Program-made: the position numbers and the translations under genes
Assembly (NCBI RefSeq): GCF_023101765.2
Contig: NC_064233.1
Location: 5,789,501-5,853,500 of the forward strand
Length of the DNA: 64,000 nucleotides
Origin: Spodoptera frugiperda
Taxonomy: Eukaryota; Arthropoda; Insecta; Lepidoptera; Noctuidae
Direction: 5' to 3'
Shown: one piece after another, positions 41,797 to 52,038 of the stretch
How the letters are laid out: each line of letters opens with the position of its first letter
How positions within the stretch are numbered: position 1 is the stretch's first letter
Notes under the pieces: model-generated
What the model was told of the DNA's origin: nothing
The model's database searches: none
What the model saw: the letters and a program-made list of their open reading frames with translations, nothing else

Positions 41797-42095
41797 ATTT
41801 ATTACAGTACATTTTTAGTAAAGAAAGAAATAGTATTTCTATGAGATATCGTCTTTATTTTTGAACCTTGATCTTGATCATTTTTAACTATTTAATGTTT
41901 AACAAAATGTTCATTGAAAGGCCGTCGTTTGGACTACAGAACAATTAGGTACCGACTACTAAATAAAATCAGACAAATATTGTTTATTTGGATGTTTGTC
42001 CATCAATCACGTTAAAACTTGTGGTACAAATTGCACCAGGGAACAACAAAAAAAGTACGCTGTACAAATTCTGCCAGGCTCCTTTGGTATACAAA

Positions 42096-42252
42096 CAGGG
42101 GCCTTAGTCTGCTATTACAATTGTGTCACAATGGTCGATAACTGAGCAGTGCAAGAGGGACAGAGCTATACAACCTACATAGCTCCGTCACTCTTGCACT
42201 GCTTAGTGATGGACCATTCTGACACAATTGTAATAGCAGACTAAGGCCCCTG
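42096..42252. mobile_element. CAGGGGCC palindromic MITE, complete
   Basis: The arms start caggggccttagtctgctat and end with its complement; the centre is ggagctat. The CAGGGG start recalls hAT-type ends, but no 8-bp target duplication is visible. It lies in a HEL-2-like sequence (41970-42420). Partial copies are at 16541 and 46072. Confidence 0.7.
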
Positions 42253-42429
42253 GGCATGAGCTGACTTGGGCGATAGGATTTCCTTTTTTTTTCACTGCCA
42301 AAATATCGGAAACTCGCAAAAACAAATAAACATGGTAAAAATCCCGTTTTAGGTTCTAATAATTATGATACTTTTTATCTGCGAATAGCCGTTGACAGAA
42401 ACTAGTATTACAAATGACGAAAATAAAAA

Positions 42430-42790
42430 CAAAAATTCTTGCCTAAACTATACGTGCCAACCCTAGATCTATTCCCCCTCGCTAGGGTTGTTCAACAATA
42501 GCTCCGTAGGACTGTAATTAAAAAAAAAGCGCGTAACACGCTGGCGTGAATTTTCACGCGAACCTCTCTATAGATTGGCCATGTGTGCGTGTCTATATAC
42601 ATACATAGAGTGCGCATGTGTGCGTTCGGGAACGCACGTTCGTGATTTTTAATAATTTACATGACACCATGTTAGTTTTCTTTTTTTTTATAATTAATGG
42701 TTTTTTTTTAATAGGATACATTCTACTATTACTGGTGATTAAGTGACTGACTACTGAAATTACTGAATGTAGAAATCTGTGACTTTAATT
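42430..42790. other. Unassigned spacer
   Basis: Contains tgtgtgcgtgtctatatacatac-like simple sequence around 42580-42630; no gene. Confidence 0.4.
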
Positions 42791-43812
42791 TTATTATAAC
42801 TTTCGTGAGACATACTAATTTAATTATTATAGTCCAGTCAAATAAGGTTAAATTAGGGAAGAATCTCGGAATGCGAGATACCCAGCTGTAATTTTGTATA
42901 TACTTGTATATTGACCCCCTAAAACTTGTCTCAAAACCTACATATGGTAGGGTGTAAGCAACCCTTAAAATTCAGGGTCAAAGGGCCCAAAAATCGTTTT
43001 TTTGCGGTTTTTTCGAAATATCTTATTTCCTATGGGTTTTTGGTAATTGTATTCAATAGCAATATTGTAGCATACAAAATTCTCTACAACTTTTGTCTAA
43101 ACTTTTTTTTTATACGGTGAACCGTTTTCGAGATAGAGGGCGGAGAGCGCGCGGTCACTGCATCTCTTCAAAAAAATTTTTTTTCGTCTAACCTATCCGT
43201 GATGGTTGTCTATGGATAAGACATTAAAAAATACGTCATGGTTCCTAAAATCATTTTTCGTCAAAATCAATCGTTTGAAAGATAGACGCTTCCAAAGTGG
43301 AAAAATTAGGTCTATAGAATGTGTCCTGCCCTCTAACTTTTAAAATAAGTGAGTAAGAAAACTAAAAAAAATATATGCTCTAGATTTTAATGGAAACTTT
43401 CAATGAAAATTGGTTTGATCGAGATATCATAATTAGTTTTTAAGAATTGATTAAAAGAATTGAGAAAGTGGAAAATTAAGTGTGTTTTTATTAAAAATGT
43501 ATCATATGTAGGTTTTGAGACAAGTTTTAGGGGGTCAATATACAAGTATATACAAAATTACAGCTGGGTATCTCGAATTCCGAGGTGAATTCCTAAATTG
43601 ACTGGACTATTATGTTATCGGCTTACTCACGTAAGTGTATGACGAGGAACTCGACTTTTTTCAAGCCGTGCTAGAGGCTCGTATTCATAAGTAGCATTCC
43701 GCGACACAAGACGCGGCGATTGCTTCAATCTAGTCAAGTTCCTCATCAAACAGTTACGTGAATGAGCCGATAACATAATAATTAATTTAGTATGTTTTAC
43801 GATTATATTATG
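42791..43812. mobile_element. MITE-G copy, split by a second foldback
   Basis: The outer ends are ataactttcgtgagacatac and aatttagtatgttttacga. The continuation ttatcggcttactcacgta resumes at 43616, directly after the inner element. Confidence 0.7.
42830..43609. mobile_element. 780-bp PIF/Harbinger-like foldback nested in MITE-G
   Basis: The ends tagtccagtcaa and ttgactggacta are perfect inverts, and similarity continues about 115 bp inward (ttgaccccctaaaacttgtc facing its complement). TTA flanks both sides (42827-42829, 43610-43612) and one copy restores MITE-G. The 550-bp centre has no transposase ORF; the 64-codon frame at 42926 is not supported. Confidence 0.8.
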
Positions 43813-43982
43813 ATAAGTATCATAATAATTTAATCTGTAACTTGTACCTACATCATTATTTTTTGTTAATTTTAGTGTAGTTGTACCAAATAAAACTGTA
43901 CTATATTGTACTAAAAAAATATCACATTGGATTTCATAGAGTTTTTTTAGGTAGCAAACCTATCGAACTTTGTTTCGCCACC

Positions 43983-44148
43983 AATGATTTTCCCTGTTTT
44001 CCTGCTTTTCTTTTCTGAATTTTATTTGCTATACACCTCACGGAGCCCGAGACCTTTCCAACGAATGCAAAACCGTGGAAATCGGTTCGTGCGTCCTGGA
44101 GTTATAGCGTCAGGAAGGAAACCGCGACTTATTTTTATATTATAGATG
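43983..44148 (+). repeat. REP-E copy
   Basis: It runs from tttccctgttttcctgcttt to tttttatattatag. Confidence 0.55.
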
Positions 44149-44286
44149 TTTACTTTTCTCAAAGGAAAGACTTAGTATTTGATTTTTATATACTTATTTT
44201 TTATGACGTAGACGCAGGTATAAGATAGTTAAAAATAATTTGTAAAATATTGGTACTATATGACTAATTTGGTAACTGATACCAGA

Positions 44287-44360
44287 GGCGCCGTGGCTTA
44301 GTTGGTTAAAGCGCCTGTCTAGTAAACAGGAGATCGCGAGTTCGAATCTCGCCGGGGCCT
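44287..44360 (+). tRNA. tRNA-Thr(AGT)
   Basis: As the other Thr genes, but the T stem is fully Watson-Crick (gcgag/ctcgc). The atgtggt 3' flank is shared and TTTTT follows. Confidence 0.93.
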
Positions 44361-44540
44361 ATGTGGTTACTTTTTGTTGTTTCATATCGGTTTTCTGTGA
44401 GGCCGTGGTATCGAAGGTAAAAATGAGGCAGGCGAAGCCTCTCCGGTTAGTCACAGGTACTAACCGGAGTTGAAGAATAGGGGTTTTCCCGGGAGTCAGG
44501 TCCGTGAGGTCGCCACTGCCCAACAACTCGCCACTCACTG

Positions 44541-44730
44541 CCTTTTTTTTAAGGTTGGAAAATCATCCAATGACTTCTTCCGCAGTGGGCGAGGCAAGAG
44601 GGCGTGTTAGACTCTTACTTACTGACTAAAAACTACCCCGTTCTTCCCCTGCTTTTCGGTAAACCCGGTAAACCCGCTAGGTAGTCCGCAGCTCCGGATC
44701 AGCCAACAGCCCTACTGAGCCCCATCTGTC
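44541..44730 (-). mobile_element. LINE-L 3' fragment
   Basis: It runs from a T run and catccaatgacttcttccgc to cctactgagccccatctgt. Confidence 0.75.
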
Positions 44731-46071
44731 AGCTGCCTTGCGGACTTATTATTAATATTTATACACTATAAATAGAACTGAACATACAAAAGTTTTTACT
44801 TAAATCTAATCTTCTAACAGCTACATTGTGCCTCACACTTCAGTACTGAAAATATTATATTTTCATGAATGTATATTTCAGAACCTTTGCGCGACATGCT
44901 TAGGAATATTTTTCCCAACTAAATGTAATGAAAGGAAAGTAAGTTACTACTATACAGTGTCCCGTGGCTTCGGCCGCGTAGAATGTAGATATTGTTAGAA
45001 GACGTGGTAAAAAAAATTAACGTACTAATAATGTTCAATAAACTATGGTTTAAACAGAAAACTAACTAAAAGTAAAAAAAAAAACTGACTTCAAAAACTT
45101 TAGACTTAAAACGTGTGTTAAAGTGTGAACCTCTACTTTTCAAGTCGGGTAATATACCTACCTAAAGCCTTCTACTTAGTCTGAAAAATACTATGCTGAA
45201 AACTGCCTCGAAATCGGTTGAGCCAAATGCGAGAATATCGCGCACAAATATACATACAAGTCAAACTGAGAACCTCCTTTTTTTGAAGACGACTCAATCT
45301 CTGTTTTTGAAATCGTTCAAATACGAAAACCTACGCTTAGGTGTGACATTTAGAATCGTAAAGTATTACTAATCTACAACTAAATATTTCAACGAAAACG
45401 GAAAATTAAAACATTGAAATTTTTAACAAAGATCAAAAATAATTTAATCAATTATTATATTCTGTGTAAACAGCTCCATATACCTTTATCCCAGAAGAGT
45501 TGTAATGTTGTAGGTTGTCTAGGAATGTTACGGACATGGCGCGGCTGTTATAATGCCGTATTTGTAGAGTGTTCAAATTAACTCAAAAGAGAATAATGCA
45601 CTTTTGGCTTACCTACTGGGCCTATTTCGCTTATTTTCCGTATATTGTCAGCCAAGATGATAACAACTATGTGGTTTATATTAAGTCATAAGAAGCTATG
45701 CTATGCTGCTAAGCTATAGCTCAGTGGAAAAAGCGTATGATAGTAGGCTCAACCTTATTAAAATGTTAATTCTTGAAAAGTGTTTTTAGAAATTCATAGA
45801 ACAAGCGAAAAATGCAGATATTTTTATCACACAACGCCATGTTCAAAAACTAGTATTTAACACAGATGTCCTAGACTTCTAAATCACATAAGATCTAGGT
45901 ATATAACGCTTAGTACATAGACAGAGTCTAGGTTCTAAGTATAGACGTCTGCAACACGCACTTTTGAAGACTGCTGTGTGTATCCATTGTTTTTTGAAAT
46001 GACGGACCCATTTTTAGAGAACAGCGCGTAAAGTTCCCTAAGAAAAGGAGGATCCTCCGACCAGGGGCCTT
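44731..46071. other. Long spacer with old repeats
   Basis: A stretch near 45080-45290 (aaaactgcctcgaaatcggttg) resembles ones near 18900 and 19970, an old dispersed repeat. Around 45680-45740 lies a piece of the 24238 MITE relic. No supported exon. Confidence 0.35.
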
Positions 46072-46199
46072 AGTCTGCTATTACAATTGTGTCAGAATGG
46101 TCGATTACTGAGCAGTGCAAGAGGGATGGAGCTATACAACCTTCATAGCTCCGTCCCTCTTGTACTGCTCAGTGATCGACCATTCTGACACAATTGTGT
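46072..46199. mobile_element. CAGGGGCC palindromic MITE, right end lost
   Basis: It starts caggggccttagtctgctat and stops at gacacaattgtgtg. Confidence 0.65.
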
Positions 46200-46306
46200 G
46201 ATCGTGCCTGGCGGGCTTTCTGCCCAACTGTTGTTCGTTGAGATTTTCTATCCATGTTTATTCGCATGTAAACTTCATAATTGCGATCTAGTGTGTGTGT
46301 ACTTTT

Positions 46307-46498
46307 TCTTCTCCTCTAATAACATCTTCTGATTTATTTCGTTGCGGGATCCAAGACAGTCATTCATGTCCCTGTGACGCGCCGGACTTCAGTGTTCCGG
46401 TGTTTTCATGTTTGTATCTACTGTAGGAGTGTAGATTCTGGCTTACAGGAGTTGCAGCGGTAAGGGACGTTGTGACGGGCTTGTCCCTTTAAAAAAAA
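46307..46498 (+). mobile_element. Second LINE 3'-UTR family, poly(A)-ended
   Basis: A close relative of 34235-34432, with a small duplication near taggagtgtagattctgg. Confidence 0.65.
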
Positions 46499-46596
46499 TG
46501 TGACTTTAAAAAAACCCACCAATATGACTTTTTCCTTTCTAGGATTATTAGATACCACTGACAAACGGTAAGCGAACTGTCCTTTTCAAAACCTTA

Positions 46597-46816
46597 TCTA
46601 TACTAATACTAATACTAATATTATAAAGCTGAAGAGTTTGTTTGATTGTTTGTTTGTTTGTTTGAACGCGCTAATCTCCGGGCATACTGGTCCGATTTGA
46701 ATAATTCTTTTTGTGTTGGATAGTACATTTATCAAGGAAGGCTATAGGCTATAAAACATCACGCTATGACCAATAGGAGCCAAGCAGAGCGGGTGAAACC
46801 GCGCGGAAGTAGCTAG
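46597..46816 (+). mobile_element. HEL-1 (Lep1-type Helitron), complete
   Basis: It begins TCTATACTAATACTAATACT (a short expansion of the start) and ends GCGGAAGTAGCTAG. The base after it is A rather than the usual T. Confidence 0.7.
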
Positions 46817-47044
46817 ATTTTAATTTAAAAAAAACAATCTCGAATGTGTTTCAACAATGGAAACGATTTCAACTAGGCATTCTAACGAGTCTCCTACATT
46901 CCCCTCCATTCACACATACACAAGAAGTCACGCACTTTTACACACACGCATACACACACACATACACAAGGGAGGGTTGAATTCTTAGTGTTGGTGTTTC
47001 AAACATTGCGGTGGTACCGACCTAGTTAGGTTTTTAAAAAAAAA

Positions 47045-47365
47045 GTAGGTATGATGACGGGGTATGAAAATTAAAAATCTATTTAGTCCGTCAGTTAGGT
47101 AATGAAAAAATATTAGACACCTATTTTTTTCATTTTGTCTTATAAGATAATGATATTTAGATAAAACGAACTAAAGTTTAGCATATAAGTACGTCATTTC
47201 TACGTATAAAACGTACCTAGAGGTGACGTCACGTGATATTTCAAATCGATAATCGATATATCTTCGAAAGTATTTGTTTTCGTAAGAAAATAAAAAATAC
47301 GTGCCTAATGTTTTAAAACAATCTACAAGACGGACATTAAAATGAAAATTAGTCATCTACCCTAT
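47045..47365 (-). repeat. REP-H, full length
   Basis: The most complete single copy, from gatgacggggtatgaaaat to gacattaaaatgaaaattag. Confidence 0.65.
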
Positions 47366-47465
47366 TATAACTTAGCATAATATATCACCTTTTTTCCTAA
47401 AGGTAGATTGTAGACATTTTTTTGATATACCTAAAAATTAAACCATTGGTCGATTAAGGGTTGTT

Positions 47466-47610
47466 ATAACACGTTTTTATCCTACGAAACTACTGAACGG
47501 ATTTTGATGAAATTTGGCATAGGTACAGACAGGGTATGAGCTGACTTGAGTGATAGGATGCTTTTTATCTTACGGGAACGCGGGTGAAACCGGTTGCAGA
47601 ACCTAGTACA
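47466..47610 (+). mobile_element. HEL-2-like fragment
   Basis: It contains actactgaacggattttgat and the end gcgggtgaaaccggttgcag. Confidence 0.5.
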
Positions 47611-48125
47611 ACTATATTTAAACATTTTAGAAATCAATTAACCTTCAAAGAACCTCCGAATCTAAGACCTGGTTTAAGAAATAGATACACAGAAAGTGAA
47701 TAATTATTGAATTATTTTATCTTAATTAATTAAATGTAAGAGTTATATCTTTAATTCGGGGCGTTACTAGATACAATATAATTTAAAAAAATAAATAACC
47801 AAGTAATATTGCATAGAAACAAGTAATTTAATTTTAGTCTTTAAATTCGTACCAGGGCCAAACTATAAAAGATTTTTATCATTTATTTATTTATTACCAC
47901 AAAATACAACTATCATGATAGGAATACCAAATGTAATAGTGTATTGTCATTTTTTATGCTTATGATCGTTTCCACTGATAAACTATGTACGAGTAACATG
48001 CGCAAATGTAAAAAGAATAAAGATAAATTAATTATACTAACGTTACGATACGTCTGCTTGTTTACCGGTAGTGTTTCATAAAAAAAAAACTAAATAATAA
48101 TAATAAGTTTGACTAAAATACTTAC
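47611..48125. other. Unassigned AT-rich spacer
   Basis: No exon recognised. It would be intron if the exon at 48126 is real. Confidence 0.4.
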
Positions 48126-48584
48126 AACTTGCAAATAATCCTTATCAGAGTCGTGATGTGGGGTGTACAAAGATTGGCAGCATTGCCCCGTTGAATGGCA
48201 ATGCTTAACCTTCGACCAAGGTAGTAGCCAGCCTGGTCACCTAAAGTTTCCACCATCCTATTTATATTCATTCATTCATATCGTCACGCCTTTAATCCCC
48301 GAAGGGGTAGGCAGAGGTGCACATTATGGCACGTAATGCCACTGTGTACTCCCACTTTTCACAATTTATGTTGTCAGTCCCATGTAATAGGTGGTGAGCC
48401 TATTGCCATATACCGGGCACATTTCCAGACTCCGTCCTACCACTGAGAAATTTTCGAAAAACCGAAAAAAGCCCAGTAATACTTCGCCCGACCCGGGAAT
48501 CGAACCCGAGACCCCTTGCCCGGCAGTCGCACTTGCAACCACTCGGCCAACGAGGCAGTCCACCATCCTATTAACAATATCCTT
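48126..48584 (-). pseudogene. Possible coding exon interrupted by a SINE-A
   Basis: With the SINE and one target copy removed, 149 nt stay open between acceptor ttattctttag and donor gtaagtatt on the minus strand. They read KDIVNRMVETLGDQAGYYLG followed by RRLSIAIQRGNAANLCTPHI and on to ICKL. I do not recognise the family, and no neighbouring exons were found. If the exon was real, the insertion has destroyed it. It lies about 250 bp from the Kunitz gene start, in divergent orientation. Confidence 0.4.
48263..48559 (-). mobile_element. SINE-A, full length with target-site duplication
   Basis: Flanked by the 13-bp duplication ccaccatcctatt (48250-48262, 48560-48572). On the minus strand it ends with gaatgaatgaat, an ATGA-type tail. 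This is the clearest proof in the window that SINE-A moves by LINE-type retroposition. Confidence 0.9.
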
Positions 48585-48747
48585 CTAAAGAATAAATGGT
48601 TTAATTTATTATTATTCCTATTTTTTATCACAGAGTATGTCTCTGTAACTCCGTAACTAGTATCGCTCATGAAACTAACTCCACATAAAGATACATAATA
48701 ATTAAACACACATTAAAGATAAATAAATATAGCAGTTCAGGTTTCCT

Positions 48748-48754
48748 ATATAAC
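48748..48754 (+). promoter_or_regulatory. TATA-like box of the Kunitz gene
   Basis: TATATAA lies 79 bp upstream of the ATG. A start site about 30 bp downstream would give a 5' UTR near 55 nt. The alternative is that ttcaatttcag at 48811-48821 is a 3' splice site of a 5' UTR intron. Confidence 0.4.
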
Positions 48755-48832
48755 GAGACGAATATTTGGAAAGTAAATAGTACATATTATAGTCTGAAAT
48801 TTAACATAACTTCAATTTCAGTATCATTGAAA

Positions 48833-50586
48833 ATGGCATTCAAAATAAACCTGTTATTTTTCTTCGCTTTCATTGCGTTTGTGGGGCTCAGCATGCAACA
48901 AGCAACTAGTGAGTTACTTTTCATATTTCTTTTTAAGAAACAAACTGACAGATCAATCTACTACAATCCAATGACTTCTCCCGCTTTGGGCGAGGCGAGA
49001 GGGAGTGTCAGACTCTTACTGACTAAAGACCACCCAGTTCCTACTCCTGCTTCGAGTCAAGGTCCCGGTAACCTACTAGGTCGTCCACAGGAGGTATTCC
49101 ACATCAAGGCACCCGTTTAAATGGCACCCAAGCTAATGGCACCGATGATGTTCCACATTGGGCACCCATAGGTATTTTTCGTGGGTGCCATTTGTAGAAT
49201 TAATTTTGTAATTTAGGTATGATGACTTTTTGAGTAAGAGGTGTTAGGGACATTTGGGGGTAAGGGGTTGGGTCTTCGGTAACCTCACTCACACAGCAAG
49301 CTCTGTGTCACGCCGATCTTCTGTAAGGCCTTGGTATCACTCTGGTCGAACCGGCTCACTCGTGCAGAAGTATGGCTTATGCTAATGAAAATTGATGCTA
49401 TAATCGAATGGTTTTGAACAGATAGTTACATTAGTTTTACATTGTTCTCACATAGTTGAAGTAATCGAAACAATGTAACCAAGAATTGTATTGTGCATCT
49501 GATTGAAAAAGAGTAACCTATGGAGTTTCTTGCTCGTTCTTCTCCATAGGAATTTACACTTTGAAACGAGCAAATAGCTTCACTATAGGACTGACCGACA
49601 GACAGACAGACGTTATTAATATTATTATATTTGCTTTGACGTTCAATGATTTTGACTTTTTATGGGACATGCCTGTAATCGAGCAGACGTATTACCTGAT
49701 GGTAAGCAATCGCCGCCACCCATGGACACTTGAAACACCAGAGGCTTTACAAGTGCGTTACCGGCTTTTTGGGAGTTAGGAATTTAAGGGCTGTTGTTCG
49801 GGAATGGGGATGGGGAAGATTGGGAAGGGGGGAATTGGGCCTCCGGTAACCTCACTCACACAACGCAAGCGTTGTTTCAAGTCGGTTTTCTGTGAGGCCG
49901 ATGGTATCACTCCGGTCGAGCCGGCCCATTCGTGCCGAAGCATGGCTCTCCCACACTTGATAAAATGTTGGCTTTGATAAAATGTTTTCCTTTTTTTTTG
50001 CAGATAATACAGCATGCTCAATGGAAACTTCGTTTGGGGGATGTGATGTGGGCGAAGAAAACAACACAACTGCTACTATAGGGTGCGTTAATTTAAACTT
50101 ATCCTGTAATTATTTTCTCTAACTGCCTCGTTGGTCGAGTGGTCGCAAATGCGACTATCGCACTAGGGGTCTCGGATTCGATTCCTGGGTCGGGCAAAGT
50201 ATTACTGGGCTTTTTCGGTTTTTCAAAAAAGTTTCAGTAGTAGCACGGAGTCTAGAATTGTGCCCAGCACAAAACAGATAAAAGAAGTTTTATCTGTAGG
50301 TACTGTGATGCCAAATATTTGGCATTAGACTCACTCCCTATTACATGGAACTTATAACACAAATTTTATGGTGAAAAGTGGGTGTACATTGTATAGCGGC
50401 ATTACGTGCCGTAATGTGCAGTGTGAGATTGTCAATTCGATCATTTTTCTTTTCAGACCCATCACCATTAGATATGGATTCAATAATCTCACAAGAAGCT
50501 GTATTCCCTTCCTGTATAGTGGCTGTGGAGGTAACGCAAACAATTTCAGAACTTATAACGCCTGCAGACAAGCTTGTATTGGCTGA
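48833..50586 (+). CDS. Secreted Kunitz/BPTI-domain protein, three exons
   Basis: Join 48833-48908, 50004-50082 and 50457-50586, giving 94 residues. Exon 1 encodes a signal peptide (MAFKINLLFFFAFIAFVGLS) and ends at a gtgagt donor in phase 1; exon 2 follows tttttttttgcag and ends at gtgcgt in phase 2; exon 3 follows cttttcag and ends TGA. After cleavage the protein is a single Kunitz domain with all six cysteines: C1-x8-C2, C3-x7-C4-x12-C5-x3-C6, as in BPTI, and the conserved IRYGFN core and GCGGNANNF loop. Such proteins usually inhibit serine proteases in haemolymph, silk or venom. The C2-C3 segment has 27 residues instead of about 15, placing ~12 extra residues (EENNTTATIGPI region) just after the reactive site, and the P1 position after C2 is Asp, so classical trypsin inhibition is doubtful. 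The start was chosen at the ATG inside cattgaaaATGG because it leads the signal peptide. Confidence 0.85.
48965..49091 (-). mobile_element. LINE-L fragment in Kunitz intron 1
   Basis: It runs from caatgacttctcccgctttg to ctactaggtcgtccacagg; no T run remains at the 3' end. Confidence 0.65.
49240..49379 (-). repeat. SINE-B 5' part in Kunitz intron 1
   Basis: It runs from gggttgggtcttcggtaacc to cagaagtatggct. Confidence 0.6.
49508..49661 (+). repeat. REP-F copy in Kunitz intron 1
   Basis: First subfamily. The 3' part is truncated after gacgttcaa. Confidence 0.65.
49675..49961 (-). repeat. SINE-B, full length, in Kunitz intron 1
   Basis: It runs from gtaatcgagcagacgtatta to atggctctcccacacttg and ends just 42 bp before exon 2. 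Confidence 0.75.
50121..50420 (+). mobile_element. SINE-A in Kunitz intron 2
   Basis: Head and body complete except the last ~30 bp. It contains an extra ~60-bp stretch (50268-50330) with a small hairpin, gataaaagaagttttatc. It ends ~35 bp from exon 3. Confidence 0.7.
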
Positions 50587-50639
50587 TCATAAAACGCTGA
50601 GGATACCAATAGACCAAGACAATAGAATAGATGACTAAT

Positions 50640-50930
50640 TTTATTATAACTTTCGTAAGACCACTTAACTTACTTTTGTGTCCGTGAGAAAATAAAAAAA
50701 AATACGTGTCTAATGTTTTAAAGTAATCTACAAGACGGACATTAAAAGAAAAATTAGTCATCTAAATTAATTATTATATGTTATCGTCTTACTCACGTAA
50801 CTGTTTGACGAGGAACTCGAGTAGTTTCAAGCCATGCTTGAGGCTCATATTCATGAGCAGCATTCCGCGACAATCGCCATCAATATGAGCCACTAGCATG
50901 GCTTAAAATAAAATATAATAATTAATTTAG
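50640..50930. mobile_element. MITE-G copy, split by REP-H
   Basis: It begins ttattataactttcgtaag just after the Kunitz stop codon, resumes at 50764 (attaattattatatgttatc) and ends aataattaatttag. Confidence 0.6.
50674..50763 (-). repeat. REP-H fragment
   Basis: It runs from gtgtccgtgagaaaataaa to gaaaaattagtcatct. An AATAAA at 50691-50696 could serve as poly(A) signal for the Kunitz gene, but it is inside this repeat. Confidence 0.55.
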
Positions 50931-51433
50931 CTGACTAATTTTTATTTTAATGTCCGTCTTGTAGATTATTTTAAAACATTAGACACGTATTTTTTATTTT
51001 CTCACGGAAACAATACTTTCGAAGATATATTGAATTGAAATATCGCGTGACGTCAGTTTTTTAGTACGTTTTATCCGTAGAAATTTGAAACGTAATGTCT
51101 AGATGCGTTTTATACCTTGAAATGACGTATGTGCTCCCACTCCTAAACTTTGATTCGTTTCATCTAAGTATTGTTATCTTATATGACAAAATAAAAAATA
51201 CCTACGTGTCTAATATTTTTTTTCATTACCTAACTGACGGACTAAATACATTTTAACCGACTTCAAAAAACCGACCGTATTTTTTTTTTTATGTAGTTTA
51301 GTCGATATCTCCGGCAGTTATAGACCGATTTGAGAAATTATTTTTGTGTTTGAAAGAGTACGATGTCAGTGTGGACCCATATATTTTTTTTAAAGTCTGA
51401 TTAATTTTCATACCCCGTCATCATCCCTATTGG
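50931..51433 (+). repeat. REP-H copy with extra internal sequence
   Basis: It runs from ctgactaatttttattttaa to ccccgtcatcatccctattg. The uninterrupted phrase atatgacaaaataaaaaata at 51181-51200 is the empty-site counterpart of the Helitron at 63759. Confidence 0.65.
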
Positions 51434-51615
51434 CATACTATGGAGTTAGTATATTGTAAATTCTTTCATTCATATAAAATTAAATTGTTAACGTTATAGA
51501 CTCATAAGAGCATCTTTTTTTAACATTTTATTGTTCTTTTAATGAAATTAAAGTGAATGCATCTAATACTTCTGTATTTTTTATTTTATTATCCTATCGG
51601 TACTAAAAAGATTGT

Positions 51616-51736
51616 CAAAAATAAATAAGTCATTTATGGGATTCTGTGTTAAATGTTATAATAGAGTTCCAATGGAAATACAGAATCTGAATGAATCAAA
51701 ATTTAAACTATGTATTAAAAAACGTTATGTAGTAGA
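51616..51736 (+). pseudogene. LINE ORF C-terminal relic, split by the BEL element (left part)
   Basis: It reads NRVPMEIQNLNESKFKLCIK before the insertion and resumes at 58347. The pattern is that of the last ~50 residues of Jockey/CR1-type LINE polymerases in moths. Confidence 0.5.
51732..51736. repeat. BEL/Pao target-site duplication, left
   Basis: GTAGA, repeated at 58347-58351. Confidence 0.75.
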
Positions 51737-52003
51737 TTGGAATGGTGGTATATCCTACGGGTGGTGGTAGAACAAACTCCAGTAACTTCGTAGCTAACAA
51801 TTATAATAGTGGACTGTATATAAAGTACAACTTAGGAATGACCGAATTAACAATTAGAAATATGAAGTAAGCGCGCGCTCGGTACGGTGGACGATGACGC
51901 AGTGCTTGTGTGAGACGGCCGGCGCGCGCGCCAGCTGATCGAGCGCCCCCCGCGCGCCCGCAGCTCCCGCCCGCGGTCGCCCGGGCGTAGTGATGTTCCA
52001 ACA
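51737..52003 (-). repeat. BEL/Pao 3' LTR
   Basis: A 267-bp LTR, TGTTGGAACATC...CATTCCAA on the minus strand. I found no difference from the other LTR by eye. It has a GC-rich half (gcgcgcgc) and an AT-rich half with a tatataa-like motif. Confidence 0.92.
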
Positions 52004-52038
52004 TGCTCCCGGCGTTGAAGATAGAAGATCTTCAAGGA

